Source of the DNA: Afipia carboxidovorans OM5
Lineage (GTDB): Bacteria; Pseudomonadota; Alphaproteobacteria; Rhizobiales; Xanthobacteraceae
Length of the DNA: 64,000 nucleotides
Direction of reading: 5' to 3'
Assembly: GCF_000218565.1 (NCBI RefSeq)
Contig: NC_015684.1
Span: 2,976,001 to 3,040,000, forward strand
Positions 35,372 to 43,654 of this stretch are shown one piece after another. The stretch's first letter is position 1. Every line of letters begins with the position of its first letter. The translations under genes were made by a program, and so were the position numbers. Below the pieces are notes generated by a model. That model did not search any database. It had not been told where the DNA came from and was given only the letters and a program-made list of their open reading frames with translations.

Positions 35372-37369
35372 TCAGGCGCGGAACCGCCCCGACGATTCGC
35401 CGAATCCCTCGATCAGCGCCTCAAGCCCATCCGCCGCCGCAAGCCGTGCTTTGACATCCTGCAGCCAGGCGACATGCGCCTCGGTGTTCTCGTGCCCAAG
35501 TGCCTGTTCGGCATCCTTTAATTCCCTAAGTAGGGCGTGCGACTGCCGATGCAAGGCAACAAGCTGGTGCCAGGTCGCTAAAACATCCTCGCGGGCGGCA
35601 CCGGCTTCAGCGCCCCACACGTTGCGGGTCGTCAGTGTACTCTCAACCATTTGAATTTGCTTTGAAAAACCATTTCGTGCCAGCCAGTCGGCAATCCGGC
35701 TGCGCTCCGCCTCGGAATCGTCGGTCGCGCCATATTGGGCAAACGCCGCGATAATGCCTTCGCGCAATTTCACCGAATCCGGGTGGGCGAGCTCGAGTTT
35801 TGCCGCTTCCTCAAGGTGATCCTGCAAAAGCCAGGGGTGATTGAGGAGCGATTGCAGGATCAGCGCCTCGCGGCGCGACAGCGTGCTGCGCTGGCCGCGG
35901 ATCAGCGGCGAGTTCGCAAGCTGCGGGCTCATCGCCTGATAAGGCCCCCGGCCAAGCGCAAACGCGGCTGTGGACAGCCCGCCCCGCCCCCCCGGCCGCA
36001 TGGCGGAACCTGGCCCATTCCGCGCCGGAAAGCGGCGTGCTGATTCGTTGCGGAAGCCGTTTCGCGGCCCGCCATAGCCGCCCCCCGTCCCCGTCGTCTC
36101 GGGCGCGAACATCCGGCGCAGCCGCTCGGCAAAATCCTGCCGATAATAGCGCCGCACCACCTCGTCGCCGATCTCGCGCATCAGGTCGCCCAGCCGCGCC
36201 TCGAGCGCCGCGCGCCGCTCCGGCGTTGCGAAGTCCACACCTTCAGTCGCCATCGCCCACACCACATCCGCAAGCGGACGGGCGGCAGCGAACACTTCAT
36301 CGAGCGCGGCGCGGCCGCCGCTGCGCGCAAGGTCGTCAGGGTCCTGCCCTTCCGGCATCATCGCAAAGCGCAGGCTCTTACCGGGCTTGAGATGCGGCAG
36401 CGCAAGCGAGGCTGCACGCAACGCCGCGCGCTGGCCCGCGCCGTCGCCATCGAAACACAGCACCGGCTCATCCGCCATCCGCCACAACAGCGCGAGCTGG
36501 TTCTCGGTCAGCGCGGTGCCGAGCGGCGCCACCGCGCCGGGAAAGCCCGCGCCGACCAGCGCGATCACATCGACATAACCTTCAGCGACGATCACCGGCG
36601 CGCCGTCACGTACCGCCTGCCGCGCCATCGCCTGATTGTAGAGATTGTCGCCCTTGTGGAAGAGCACACCGTCGGCGGAGTTCAGATATTTCGCCGGGGC
36701 ATCCTTCTCCATCGCGCGGCCGCCGAACGCGATGATGCGGTTGCGCTGATCGGTAATCGGAAACATCACGCGATCGCGGAAGCGATCGTAGGGGACAGGA
36801 ATGTCGTCGCCGGCGCTGAGGAGCCGCGCCTCGATCATGTCGTCAACCGATACACCGAGACCGCCGAGATGCTCCTTCAAGGCGAAACGATCCGGCGGCG
36901 CGTAGCCCATGCGGAACTGCAACTGCGTCGCCCCGGAAATGCCGCGGTCGGCGAGATAGCCGCGCGCCCGCGCGCCGCTGCGCGAAGTGAGCGTGTCCGC
37001 GAAGAACTTCGCGGCCAGTTCCATCACCTCGTAGAGCGTCTTGCGGCGCTGCTCGTGCCGCGCGGCATCCGGCGTCACCGCGGGCAGCGCCACGCCCGCC
37101 ATCGCCGCGATCCGCTCCACCGCCTCGACGAAGCCGACGCCTTCGGTCTCCATGATGAAGTCGAAGATGTTGCCGTGCTTGCCCGAAGAGAAGTCGTGGT
37201 AGAAACCCTTCTGGTCGTTCACCGTGAACGAGGGCGTCTTTTCCTGATGGAAAGGCGAGAGGCCCTTCCACTCCTTGCCGGCCCGCTTCAACTTCACGCG
37301 CTTGCCCACGACTTCCGAGACCGGAAGCCGCGCGCGCAGATCTTCAAGAAATTGAGGCGTGAACCGCAT
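35372..37369 (-). CDS. dnaG: DNA primase DnaG
   Basis: 665 residues. The primase core has the family motif EGYVDVIAL with nearby CFDGDGAG (TOPRIM acidic residues), and the C-terminal helicase-binding region is present. In the N-terminal zinc-ribbon position the usual Cys-His-Cys-Cys set reads S38, H41, D59 and S62 (GLSPFHQEKTPSFTV, then YHDFSSGKHG), so three of four zinc ligands are absent. ATG 37369 matches the conserved MRFTPQFLEDLRAR start; a 100-residue longer frame is noncoding upstream sequence. Confidence 0.96.
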   Translation of the reverse strand: MRFTPQFLEDLRARLPVSEVVGKRVKLKRAGKEWKGLSPFHQEKTPSFTVNDQKGFYHDFSSGKHGNIFDFIMETEGVGFVEAVERIAAMAGVALPAVTPDAARHEQRRKTLYEVMELAAKFFADTLTSRSGARARGYLADRGISGATQLQFRMGYAPPDRFALKEHLGGLGVSVDDMIEARLLSAGDDIPVPYDRFRDRVMFPITDQRNRIIAFGGRAMEKDAPAKYLNSADGVLFHKGDNLYNQAMARQAVRDGAPVIVAEGYVDVIALVGAGFPGAVAPLGTALTENQLALLWRMADEPVLCFDGDGAGQRAALRAASLALPHLKPGKSLRFAMMPEGQDPDDLARSGGRAALDEVFAAARPLADVVWAMATEGVDFATPERRAALEARLGDLMREIGDEVVRRYYRQDFAERLRRMFAPETTGTGGGYGGPRNGFRNESARRFPARNGPGSAMRPGGRGGLSTAAFALGRGPYQAMSPQLANSPLIRGQRSTLSRREALILQSLLNHPWLLQDHLEEAAKLELAHPDSVKLREGIIAAFAQYGATDDSEAERSRIADWLARNGFSKQIQMVESTLTTRNVWGAEAGAAREDVLATWHQLVALHRQSHALLRELKDAEQALGHENTEAHVAWLQDVKARLAAADGLEALIEGFGESSGRFRA

Positions 37370-37704
37370 CGAAACCGGGAAGCCTCCAGCCGGGCATGAG
37401 TGTGAGTCGAAAACGAGTCCTAGGGTATTGAAAACGAATCCTTGGACTGCCGAAGACGAGTCCTTGGAATATAGGGCCGCGGACCCGCTTTGCCTAAACA
37501 GGGCGAAAACTCCGGACTTGTCGCCGCTATTCACAGGATTTTGCGGCCCTCGGTATCCCAGAGTGGCCAAAGACACTGCCCTCGGCCCAGCCCCCACCCC
37601 CGCCCGGCTGTTCTCACCCTTCGCGCCGCCGATGCGTTTCGGCGGCGAGCCTGCTAGGCTCGCCCTCAAGCCGGGGCGGCGAATTTCGAAAGGACGGATC
37701 AGCC

Positions 37705-38505
37705 ATGACCATATCCTTCACCCCTTCGCTGCTCGACGCCGATGAAGTCACCCCGGTGCGCGAGGACAATGCCGAGAGCACCTCGCCCTTTCTCATCACC
37801 TGCGATCACTACGGCCGGCTCATTCCAGCGAGCCTCAGCAAGCTCGGCCTCTCCGCCGACGAACTCGAGCGCCACATCGCATGGGACATCGGCATCGCGG
37901 GCGTTGCGACGCGGCTTGCGAAGGCGCTCGGCGCGCATCTCATCGCCCAGCGCTACTCGCGCCTCGTGATCGACTGCAACCGCCCATTTGAGAGCCCCGG
38001 CTCGATCCCGCGCCTCAGCGAAGCGACTTCCATTCCCGGCAATGACGGCATCGACAGTGACGAGATCGCCGCGCGGCGGCGGGAGATTTTCGCGCCCTAT
38101 CACACGCGCATCGCGCAAACGCTCGACCGCCGCGCCGAGAAGCGGATGCCGACGATCCTGATCTCGCTGCATTCGTTCACGCCGCTCTATGCGGGCGTGG
38201 CGCGGCCCTGGCATGTCGGCACGCTCTATCAGAACGGCTACGGCCTGCCGCCGCTTCTTCTTGAGCTGCTGCGTGCGGAAGGCAGTCTCGTCGTCGGTGA
38301 CAACGAGCCGTATGCGGTGAGCGACGCCACCGACTACACGATCCCGGTGCATGGCGAGCGCCGGCGCCTCATCAATTCCGGCATCGAGATCCGGCAGGAT
38401 CTCATCACGGAGGCGAGCGGACAGGAGGAATGGGCCGAACGCCTCGCCCGCATCCTCCGCGTCGTCGAAGGCCGCCTGCTGGCGCAGGGGCTGGTGAAGC
38501 GGTGA
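37705..38505 (+). CDS. N-formylglutamate amidohydrolase family protein
   Basis: 266 residues. TCDHYGRLIPASLSKLG, DIGIAGVATRLAKALGA, YSRLVIDCNRP and ISLHSFTP are family hallmarks, with likely zinc ligands D/H in the first and last. HutG-type enzymes cleave N-formylglutamate in histidine breakdown, but no hut genes lie near, so the physiological substrate is open. ATG 37705 follows AAAGGACG. Confidence 0.88.
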   Translation: MTISFTPSLLDADEVTPVREDNAESTSPFLITCDHYGRLIPASLSKLGLSADELERHIAWDIGIAGVATRLAKALGAHLIAQRYSRLVIDCNRPFESPGSIPRLSEATSIPGNDGIDSDEIAARRREIFAPYHTRIAQTLDRRAEKRMPTILISLHSFTPLYAGVARPWHVGTLYQNGYGLPPLLLELLRAEGSLVVGDNEPYAVSDATDYTIPVHGERRRLINSGIEIRQDLITEASGQEEWAERLARILRVVEGRLLAQGLVKR

Positions 38506-38510
38506 GGCGT

Positions 38511-38686
38511 GCCCTCACCTCTCCCCGAAAGGGCGTTCACGCCCGTCTTCGACGGGCTATGGAGGAGAGGTCGGCGCCATAAGCGCAACGCGCCATGACG
38601 TCAGGTGAGGGGGCACCGATACTCGATCGAGGCATCTAAAGCCCCTCACCCCAGCCCTCTCCCCAACGGGGAGAGGGAGCACTTAC
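38511..38686. repeat. Family A palindromic repeat with nested module
   Basis: CCCTCACCTCTCCCCG and GGAGGAGAGGT flank the module GGGCGTTCACGCCCGTCTTC (38531-38550). A second unit has CCCCTCACCCC and CTCTCCCCAACGGGGAGAGG (38642-38675). The copies fill the gap between the amidohydrolase and the ArsR gene. Confidence 0.8.
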
Positions 38687-38724
38687 AACACAAGCATCGC
38701 TCGTCGATCATCAAAACACATTCC

Positions 38725-38754
38725 TTGACATGCAACCATTTGGTTGCCTATTAT
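38725..38754 (+). promoter_or_regulatory. ArsR-gene promoter with operator filling the spacer
   Basis: TTGACA (38725-38730), 18 bp, TATTAT (38749-38754). The perfect palindrome GCAACCATTTGGTTGC at 38732-38747 lies entirely in the spacer, an ideal autoregulatory site for the ArsR protein. A start about 7 nt past the -10 falls on or beside ATG 38762, so the mRNA is likely leaderless. Confidence 0.8.
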
Positions 38755-38761
38755 CCAGACC

Positions 38762-39076
38762 ATGGATGAGGTCTTCAAGGCATTGGCGGACGCATCGCGG
38801 CGTTCACTGCTCGACAGGCTTCATGCCCGCAACGGCCAGACATTGCTTGAGCTTTGCAGCGGCCTCGCCATGACGCGGCAGGCCGTCACCAAACATCTCG
38901 CAATACTGGAAGACGCCAATCTCGTCGTCACGATCAGGCATGGCCGCGAGAAACTGCACTACCTCAACCCCGTTCCGATCCATCAGATCGGCGAGCGATG
39001 GATCAGGAAGTTCGAGCACGACCGGCTCGCGGCACTGAGCACGTTGAAAAAGCAGTTGGAGAAGCGTGATGAGTAA
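38762..39076 (+). CDS. ArsR-family transcriptional repressor
   Basis: 104 residues, all winged helix (DEVFKALADASRRSLLDRLH, MTRQAVTKHLAILEDANLV, REKLHYLNPVPIHQI). No cysteine-metal motif typical of ArsR or SmtB is present, so this is the metal-independent subgroup usually paired with an SRPBCC protein. The 3' end overlaps the next gene by 8 nt. It probably represses its own promoter through the palindrome at 38732-38747. Confidence 0.9.
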   Translation: MDEVFKALADASRRSLLDRLHARNGQTLLELCSGLAMTRQAVTKHLAILEDANLVVTIRHGREKLHYLNPVPIHQIGERWIRKFEHDRLAALSTLKKQLEKRDE

Positions 39077-39521
39077 ACCCGAATTCGTCTACGTCACCTA
39101 CATCAGGACAACGCCCGACAAGCTCTGGCATGCGTTGACCGACAAGGACTTCACAAAGCGCTACTGGATGGACTGCACGCTGACGTCCGACTGGAAGGTC
39201 GGCTCGCGCATGACGATGGAGCGCGAGGGCGAAGTGAAGAACGAATGCGTGATCCTCGAATCCGATCCGCCGCACAAGCTGTCCTATAGCTGGCAGTCGA
39301 TCTTCGACGAAGACATGCACAAGGAAAAGCCCTCGAAGGTGACGTATCTGATCGAGCCGCGCGGCAGCGTGGTGAAGCTCACCGTCACCCACGAGAACTT
39401 CGCCGCGGGCAGCCGGACGCTGGAGAGCGTCTCGAGCGGCTGGCCGATGGTGCTCGCGAGCCTCAAGAGCATTCTCGAAACCGGCGAGCCGATGGTGCTC
39501 GATCCATATCGCGATGCGTAG
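39069..39521 (+). CDS. SRPBCC (AHSA1-like) ligand-binding domain protein
   Basis: 150 residues (MSKPEFVYVTYIRTTPDKLW, then YWMDCTLTSDWKVGSRM and GWPMVLASLKSILETG), the START/AHA1-like fold with a hydrophobic ligand cavity. ATG 39069 overlaps the ArsR stop; GTG 39066 is also in frame. Together they form the common ArsR-SRPBCC module of unknown ligand, probably stress or xenobiotic related. Confidence 0.88.
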   Translation: MSKPEFVYVTYIRTTPDKLWHALTDKDFTKRYWMDCTLTSDWKVGSRMTMEREGEVKNECVILESDPPHKLSYSWQSIFDEDMHKEKPSKVTYLIEPRGSVVKLTVTHENFAAGSRTLESVSSGWPMVLASLKSILETGEPMVLDPYRDA

Positions 39522-39544
39522 GGCCACGACGTAAGCGACAATGC

Positions 39545-39822
39545 GTTCCCTCGCCCCGTTCTTACGAGGAGAGGGTTGGAGTGAGGGGCTTTGGGTGCCT
39601 CAATTGAAATTGTGTCCCCCTCACCCGCGCCTGCGGCGCGACCTCTCCCCACTGGGGAGAGGTGAAGAAAGAAGCCTCGATCAATAAGTGATGTCGTCCC
39701 CGCGCAGGCGGAGGACCCGGCATCTTATAAAAAGCCTGCGCTCCCGCGTTCGCGAAAACGACGTGGGAATGAGGCTTCGCTTTTAGCTGGATTGCTTCGC
39801 TGCGCTCTCAATGACGAAGGAG
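39545..39822. repeat. Cluster of three repeat types downstream of the SRPBCC gene
   Basis: Family A units lie at 39545-39592 and 39615-39666 (CCCCTCACCCGC, CTCTCCCCACTGGGGAGAGG). A family C unit with GTCGTCCCCGCGCAGGCGG and GCGAAAACGACG lies at 39692-39760. An unrelated GCTTCGCTGCGCTCTCAATG unit ends it (39794-39813). No gene is seen in this 314-bp gap. Confidence 0.7.
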
Positions 39823-39835
39823 GCAGGACTCTGGC

Positions 39836-40291
39836 CTAGCCCGTCAGCGCGGCCTTCACGAGGCCGCTCGCCTTGCCGAAATCCATTTGCCCGGCGTACT
39901 TGGCCTTGAGCGCGCCGATCACCTTGCCCATGTCCTTCATGCCGCTCGCGCCGGTCTCGGTGACGATGGCGGTGATCGCGGCCTTCACTTCATCATCCGA
40001 CATCTGCTTCGGCAGATAGGCGGAGATCACGGTGATCTCCTCGCGCTCCTGCGCGGCGAGCTCGGTGCGGCCACCCTTGTCGTAGAGCGCGACCGATTCC
40101 TGGCGCTGCTTGATCATCTTCTGCAACAGGCCGAGGATGTCCTCGTCGGAGAGCTGCGGCTTGCCCTGCCCGCGCGCCTCGATATCGGCGTTCTTGATCG
40201 CCGAATTCACCATCCGCAGCGTGGAGAGCTTGCGCTCCTCCTTGGCCTTCATCGCCTCCTTCACCGCGGTGTTGATGTTCTCGCGCAACAT
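39836..40291 (-). CDS. GatB/YqeY domain protein
   Basis: 151 residues, the stand-alone YqeY domain (MLRENINTAVKEAMKAKEER, KMIKQRQESVALYDKGGR, VISAYLPKQMSDDEV). The fold is related to the tail of amidotransferase GatB and may bind tRNA, but the cellular role is not settled. It stands next to carA and near dnaG/rpoD, a conserved neighbourhood in alphaproteobacteria. Confidence 0.92.
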   Translation of the reverse strand: MLRENINTAVKEAMKAKEERKLSTLRMVNSAIKNADIEARGQGKPQLSDEDILGLLQKMIKQRQESVALYDKGGRTELAAQEREEITVISAYLPKQMSDDEVKAAITAIVTETGASGMKDMGKVIGALKAKYAGQMDFGKASGLVKAALTG

Positions 40292-40474
40292 GATCGCTCT
40301 CCCCGCGCCATGACGGCGCCGTCAAATCCGCGTTGGATTTACGGCGTTTTTCGCCTTCCGACAACCATTCCCCGCGATACCCGTGGGCAAGGCGCGGCCC
40401 GCATGAGAAAAGCGCATGGAAAGCCGCCCTTTGCCCTTTGACGCGGCCAAGGCCGCGCGTTATGTCATGGGCTT

Positions 40475-41665
40475 ATGACAACAAATGATACTTCCCCCGC
40501 CTGGCCGGATCAGAAACCGACCGCGCTCCTCGTGCTTGCCGATGGGACCGTGCTGGAGGGCTTCGGCCTCGGTGCGGAAGGTTCCGCCGTCGGCGAAGTC
40601 TGCTTCAACACCGCGATGACCGGCTATGAGGAAATCCTCACCGATCCGTCCTATGCCGGTCAGCTCATCACCTTCACCTTCCCCCACATCGGCAATGTCG
40701 GCGCCAACGACGAAGACATTGAAACGGTGAACATGGCGGCGACGCCGGGCGCGCGCGGCGCGATCCTGCGCGCCTCGATCACCGAGCCGTCGAACTATCG
40801 TGCGAGCCGCCACCTCGACGCCTGGCTCGCTGCGCGCGGCATCATCGGCCTCTCCGGCATCGACACCCGTGCGCTGACCGCGCTGATCCGCGAAAAGGGC
40901 ATGCCGAATGCGGTGATCGCCTACAACAAGAACGGCGTGTTCGACATCGACGCGCTGAAGAAGGAAGCCGCCGCCTGGCCTGGCCTCGTCGGCATGGACC
41001 TCGTGCCGATGGTGACGAGCGCCCAGCGTTACGACTGGGACGAGACCGTCTGGCAGTGGGGCAAGGGCTTCGGCCATCAGGACAAGCCGGAATTCCACGT
41101 CGTCGCCGTCGACTACGGCATCAAGCGCAACATCCTGCGCCTCTTGGCCAACGAGGGCTGCAAGGTGACGGTCGTCACCGCCAAGACCTCGGCCGAAGAC
41201 ATTCTGGCGATGAAGCCGGACGGCATCTTCCTCTCGAACGGCCCGGGCGATCCGGCCGCGACCGGCGAATACGCCGTCCCGGTGCTGAAGAAGATCATCG
41301 ACTCAGGCGTGCCGACGTTTGGAATTTGTTTGGGCCATCAGATGCTCGGCCTCGCCGTCGGCGGCAAGACCATGAAGATGCATCAGGGCCACCACGGTGC
41401 GAACCACCCGGTGATGGACCTCACCACCGGCAAGGTCGAGATCACCTCGATGAACCACGGCTTCGCGGTCGACAAAACCACGCTGCCCGACAATGTCGAG
41501 CAGACGCATTATTCATTGTTCGACAATTCCAACTGCGGCATCGCGCTGAAGGACAAGCCGGTGTTCTCGGTGCAGTACCACCCGGAAGCATCGCCTGGCC
41601 CGCGCGACTCGCACTACCTGTTCTCGCGCTTCGCCGAGCTGATGCGCGAACACAAGCGGGCGTAA
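40475..41665 (+). CDS. carA: Carbamoyl-phosphate synthase small subunit CarA
   Basis: 396 residues. An N-terminal CPSase domain is followed by a class I glutamine amidotransferase domain with the nucleophile Cys in GICLGHQMLGLAVGG and the His/Glu pair in QYHPEASPGP. It supplies ammonia from glutamine for carbamoyl phosphate, used for arginine and pyrimidines. carB lies 2 kb downstream, separated by dps, a methyltransferase and a tRNA. Confidence 0.97.
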   Translation: MTTNDTSPAWPDQKPTALLVLADGTVLEGFGLGAEGSAVGEVCFNTAMTGYEEILTDPSYAGQLITFTFPHIGNVGANDEDIETVNMAATPGARGAILRASITEPSNYRASRHLDAWLAARGIIGLSGIDTRALTALIREKGMPNAVIAYNKNGVFDIDALKKEAAAWPGLVGMDLVPMVTSAQRYDWDETVWQWGKGFGHQDKPEFHVVAVDYGIKRNILRLLANEGCKVTVVTAKTSAEDILAMKPDGIFLSNGPGDPAATGEYAVPVLKKIIDSGVPTFGICLGHQMLGLAVGGKTMKMHQGHHGANHPVMDLTTGKVEITSMNHGFAVDKTTLPDNVEQTHYSLFDNSNCGIALKDKPVFSVQYHPEASPGPRDSHYLFSRFAELMREHKRA

Positions 41666-41689
41666 CGCAGGTTAACTTACCGGACGTTA

Positions 41690-41842
41690 TGCGCGGGCAT
41701 AGCCGTTCGAAGAGCGGCGTCGCTTTCGCTTGCCTATGACCCGCGCATCCATCCCAAAAGAATTCTTTAGAAGATGGATTGCCGGGTCATAAGAGCGTTC
41801 ACGCCCGTCTGTGACGGGCTATGCCCGGCAATGACAGGTCTG
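41690..41842. repeat. Family B palindromic repeat with nested modules
   Basis: CGGGCATAGCCGTTCGAAGA (41697-41716) with GCCTATGACCCG repeats a module seen at 6820-6865. GGATTGCCGGGTCATAAGAG and GCGTTCACGCCCGTCT follow, closing at ATGCCCGGCAATGAC. It fills the gap between carA and dps. Confidence 0.8.
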
Positions 41843-41864
41843 GACTCTACGACGACACGAAGCC

Positions 41865-42389
41865 TTACGCCTCGTTGCCGCCTTCCTGACGGGTTGCCTC
41901 GAACAGGAACCAGGTGCGCCGCTCGGCTTCATCGATGAAGTTCTCGAGGATGCTGGTGGTTGCGACGTCGCCGCCCTTGTCGGCCACCTCGTGCGCCTTG
42001 CGCATCTCGGCCGCCAAATGCTTGTTGTCGTTCATCAGCTCCCGCAGCATCTCGCGCGGCGGCACATAGGACTCGTTGTTGTCCTTGATGGTCTGCAGAT
42101 CGGCGATCTGGCCGATCGAGCGCAGCGTGTTGCCGCCAAGCTTGCGGACGCGCTCGGCCAACTGATCGGTCGTCGCAAAAATTTGATCGGAATGCTCGTC
42201 GAGCATCAGATGGTAATCGCGGAAATGCCGGCCGCTCATGTGCCAGTGGAAATTCTTGGTCTTCAGATAAACCGCGAATACATCGGCCAGCAGCGTGTTG
42301 ACCGCCGCTGAAATCTTGTCGACCGCCGCCTGCGGCAGATCGGTTGGCGTATCCAGTTCGGACGCCACGGAGTTCTTGGTTTTGCTCAC
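41865..42389 (-). CDS. dps: Dps family DNA-binding ferritin-like protein
   Basis: 174 residues. The ferroxidase site motif is KTKNFHWHMSGRHFRDYHLMLDEH with D/E ligands following. Dps oligomers oxidise Fe2+ with peroxide and protect DNA. The start is GTG 42389, preceded by AGGAAGG; no ATG is available. It lies between carA and the methyltransferase on the opposite strand. Confidence 0.92.
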   Translation of the reverse strand: MSKTKNSVASELDTPTDLPQAAVDKISAAVNTLLADVFAVYLKTKNFHWHMSGRHFRDYHLMLDEHSDQIFATTDQLAERVRKLGGNTLRSIGQIADLQTIKDNNESYVPPREMLRELMNDNKHLAAEMRKAHEVADKGGDVATTSILENFIDEAERRTWFLFEATRQEGGNEA

Positions 42390-42507
42390 GACGGACCTTC
42401 CTGATAGGAGTGGATTTAGATAGCCGAAGGACAAAGCCCGGCGGCCATCTAACGCATCATATAAGTGCCAGTTCCGGCACTGGAACCCTCAATCGCCAAA
42501 ATCTCGT

Positions 42508-43197
42508 ATGGACGACTGGATCGATTACTACGATTCCGCCCCGGCGACTTACGTCAGCGAGGCCCATCGGCGCGCCCATTTCGATGTCATCGCCAATGAC
42601 ATCATCGGCTATATCGTACCGTCCGATGCCACCGTCCTCGACTATTCCTGCGGCGAGGCTTTGGAAGCTGCCCGTGTCGCGGCACGATGCAAACGCCTGA
42701 TCCTGGTCGAGCCCGCGCCGAGCGTGCGCACGCGCCTGGCCGAGCGTTTCGCAGCGACGCCGAACATCGAGACCCGATCGCCCGACGCACTCACTGAGCT
42801 ATCCGACGCGAGCCTCGATCTCATCGTGATGATCTCGGTCGCCCAGTACATGACGCCGGAGGATCTTGGGGCAACGTTCGCGAAATTTCACCGGCTCCTG
42901 AAGCCCGGCGGGCGCTTCATCCTCGGCGACATCCTCGATCCAAATGTCGGCGCCTTCACCGACGCATTGGCGCTGTTGCGGTTTGCGGCAAAGCGCGGCT
43001 TTCTTTTGGACGCCGTCACCGGCATCGCCCGCATGGCGCTGTCGGATTATCGCGCGCTCCGCCACAAGATCGGGCTGCGCAGCTACGGCGCGGGCGAGAT
43101 GATCGAAAAGCTCACGGCGGCGGGCTTCAACGCGACGCTGGCGCCGCGCAATGTCGGCACCAATCCGGCGCGCCGGACCTTTATCGCCACGCGCTGA
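42508..43197 (+). CDS. Class I SAM-dependent methyltransferase
   Basis: 229 residues. The SAM loop is VLDYSCGEALEAARVAARCK (D-Y-S-C-G in place of the usual D-x-G-x-G) with LIVMISVAQYMTPEDL and LKPGGRFILGDI following. The substrate is unknown. The 3' end has a helix-rich region. It stands between dps and a tRNA, on the plus strand. Confidence 0.8.
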   Translation: MDDWIDYYDSAPATYVSEAHRRAHFDVIANDIIGYIVPSDATVLDYSCGEALEAARVAARCKRLILVEPAPSVRTRLAERFAATPNIETRSPDALTELSDASLDLIVMISVAQYMTPEDLGATFAKFHRLLKPGGRFILGDILDPNVGAFTDALALLRFAAKRGFLLDAVTGIARMALSDYRALRHKIGLRSYGAGEMIEKLTAAGFNATLAPRNVGTNPARRTFIATR

Positions 43198-43289
43198 TCG
43201 TTCCAATTCGCTGTTTTGCATAGGCCGGCTATTAACCCTGTACCGCATCTCGCTGTGACAGGCTGGCCCAACCGGCCTAGAACAAGGAC

Positions 43290-43365
43290 GGCCCGGTGGC
43301 GGAAACGTCTACGCGGGAGCTGTGCAAAGCTTTTTATCCTGGTTCAAATCCAGGCCGGGCCTCCA
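43290..43365 (+). tRNA. tRNA-Cys-like gene (GCA) with aberrant arms
   Basis: 76 nt with encoded CCA. The acceptor GGCCCGG/CCGGGCC has seven perfect pairs, U73 is the CysRS identity base, and the T arm CCTGG-TTCAAAT-CCAGG is perfect. The D stem GCG/CGC extends with a G·A, but the loop lacks G19 and A21. The anticodon stem GGAGC/GCTTT leaves an eight-base loop, TGTGCAAA, with GCA at 43324-43326. It is either a divergent functional tRNA-Cys or a decayed copy. Confidence 0.6.
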
Positions 43366-43584
43366 ACTCCTCTCCTTCCCTGTTCGCGTCGTCCTCCCCT
43401 CGGGGAGCCGCGCGCATTTGCGTGACGCCGTCACCGCATTCCCTTTGCGCCCCTCATGGCGGCAGGAGCGGAAAAAATCGCGAAAACAGCCTGAATTCGC
43501 GGTTGATCACGGGCCTAAAGGCCTTTCACGCCATCGGATTATGGTCTAAAGACACCCTGCGCGAAGATCGCGCTCTTGGCTCAA

Positions 43585-43612
43585 GGGACGCGCGCATGCG
43601 CGCCCTTTTTTT
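43585..43612 (+). terminator. Intrinsic terminator in the leader of carB
   Basis: GGG-A-CGCGC, loop GCAT, GCGCG-CCC and seven T (43606-43612), 42 bp before carB. It probably ends the tRNA transcript, or acts as an attenuator for carB. The rest of 43366-43654 shows no gene; a small GGCCTAAAGGCC hairpin is at 43512-43523. Confidence 0.75.
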
Positions 43613-43654
43613 ATGCCAAAAATCCTGCCTCTTTTCCGCTGTCTGTGAGACTGA

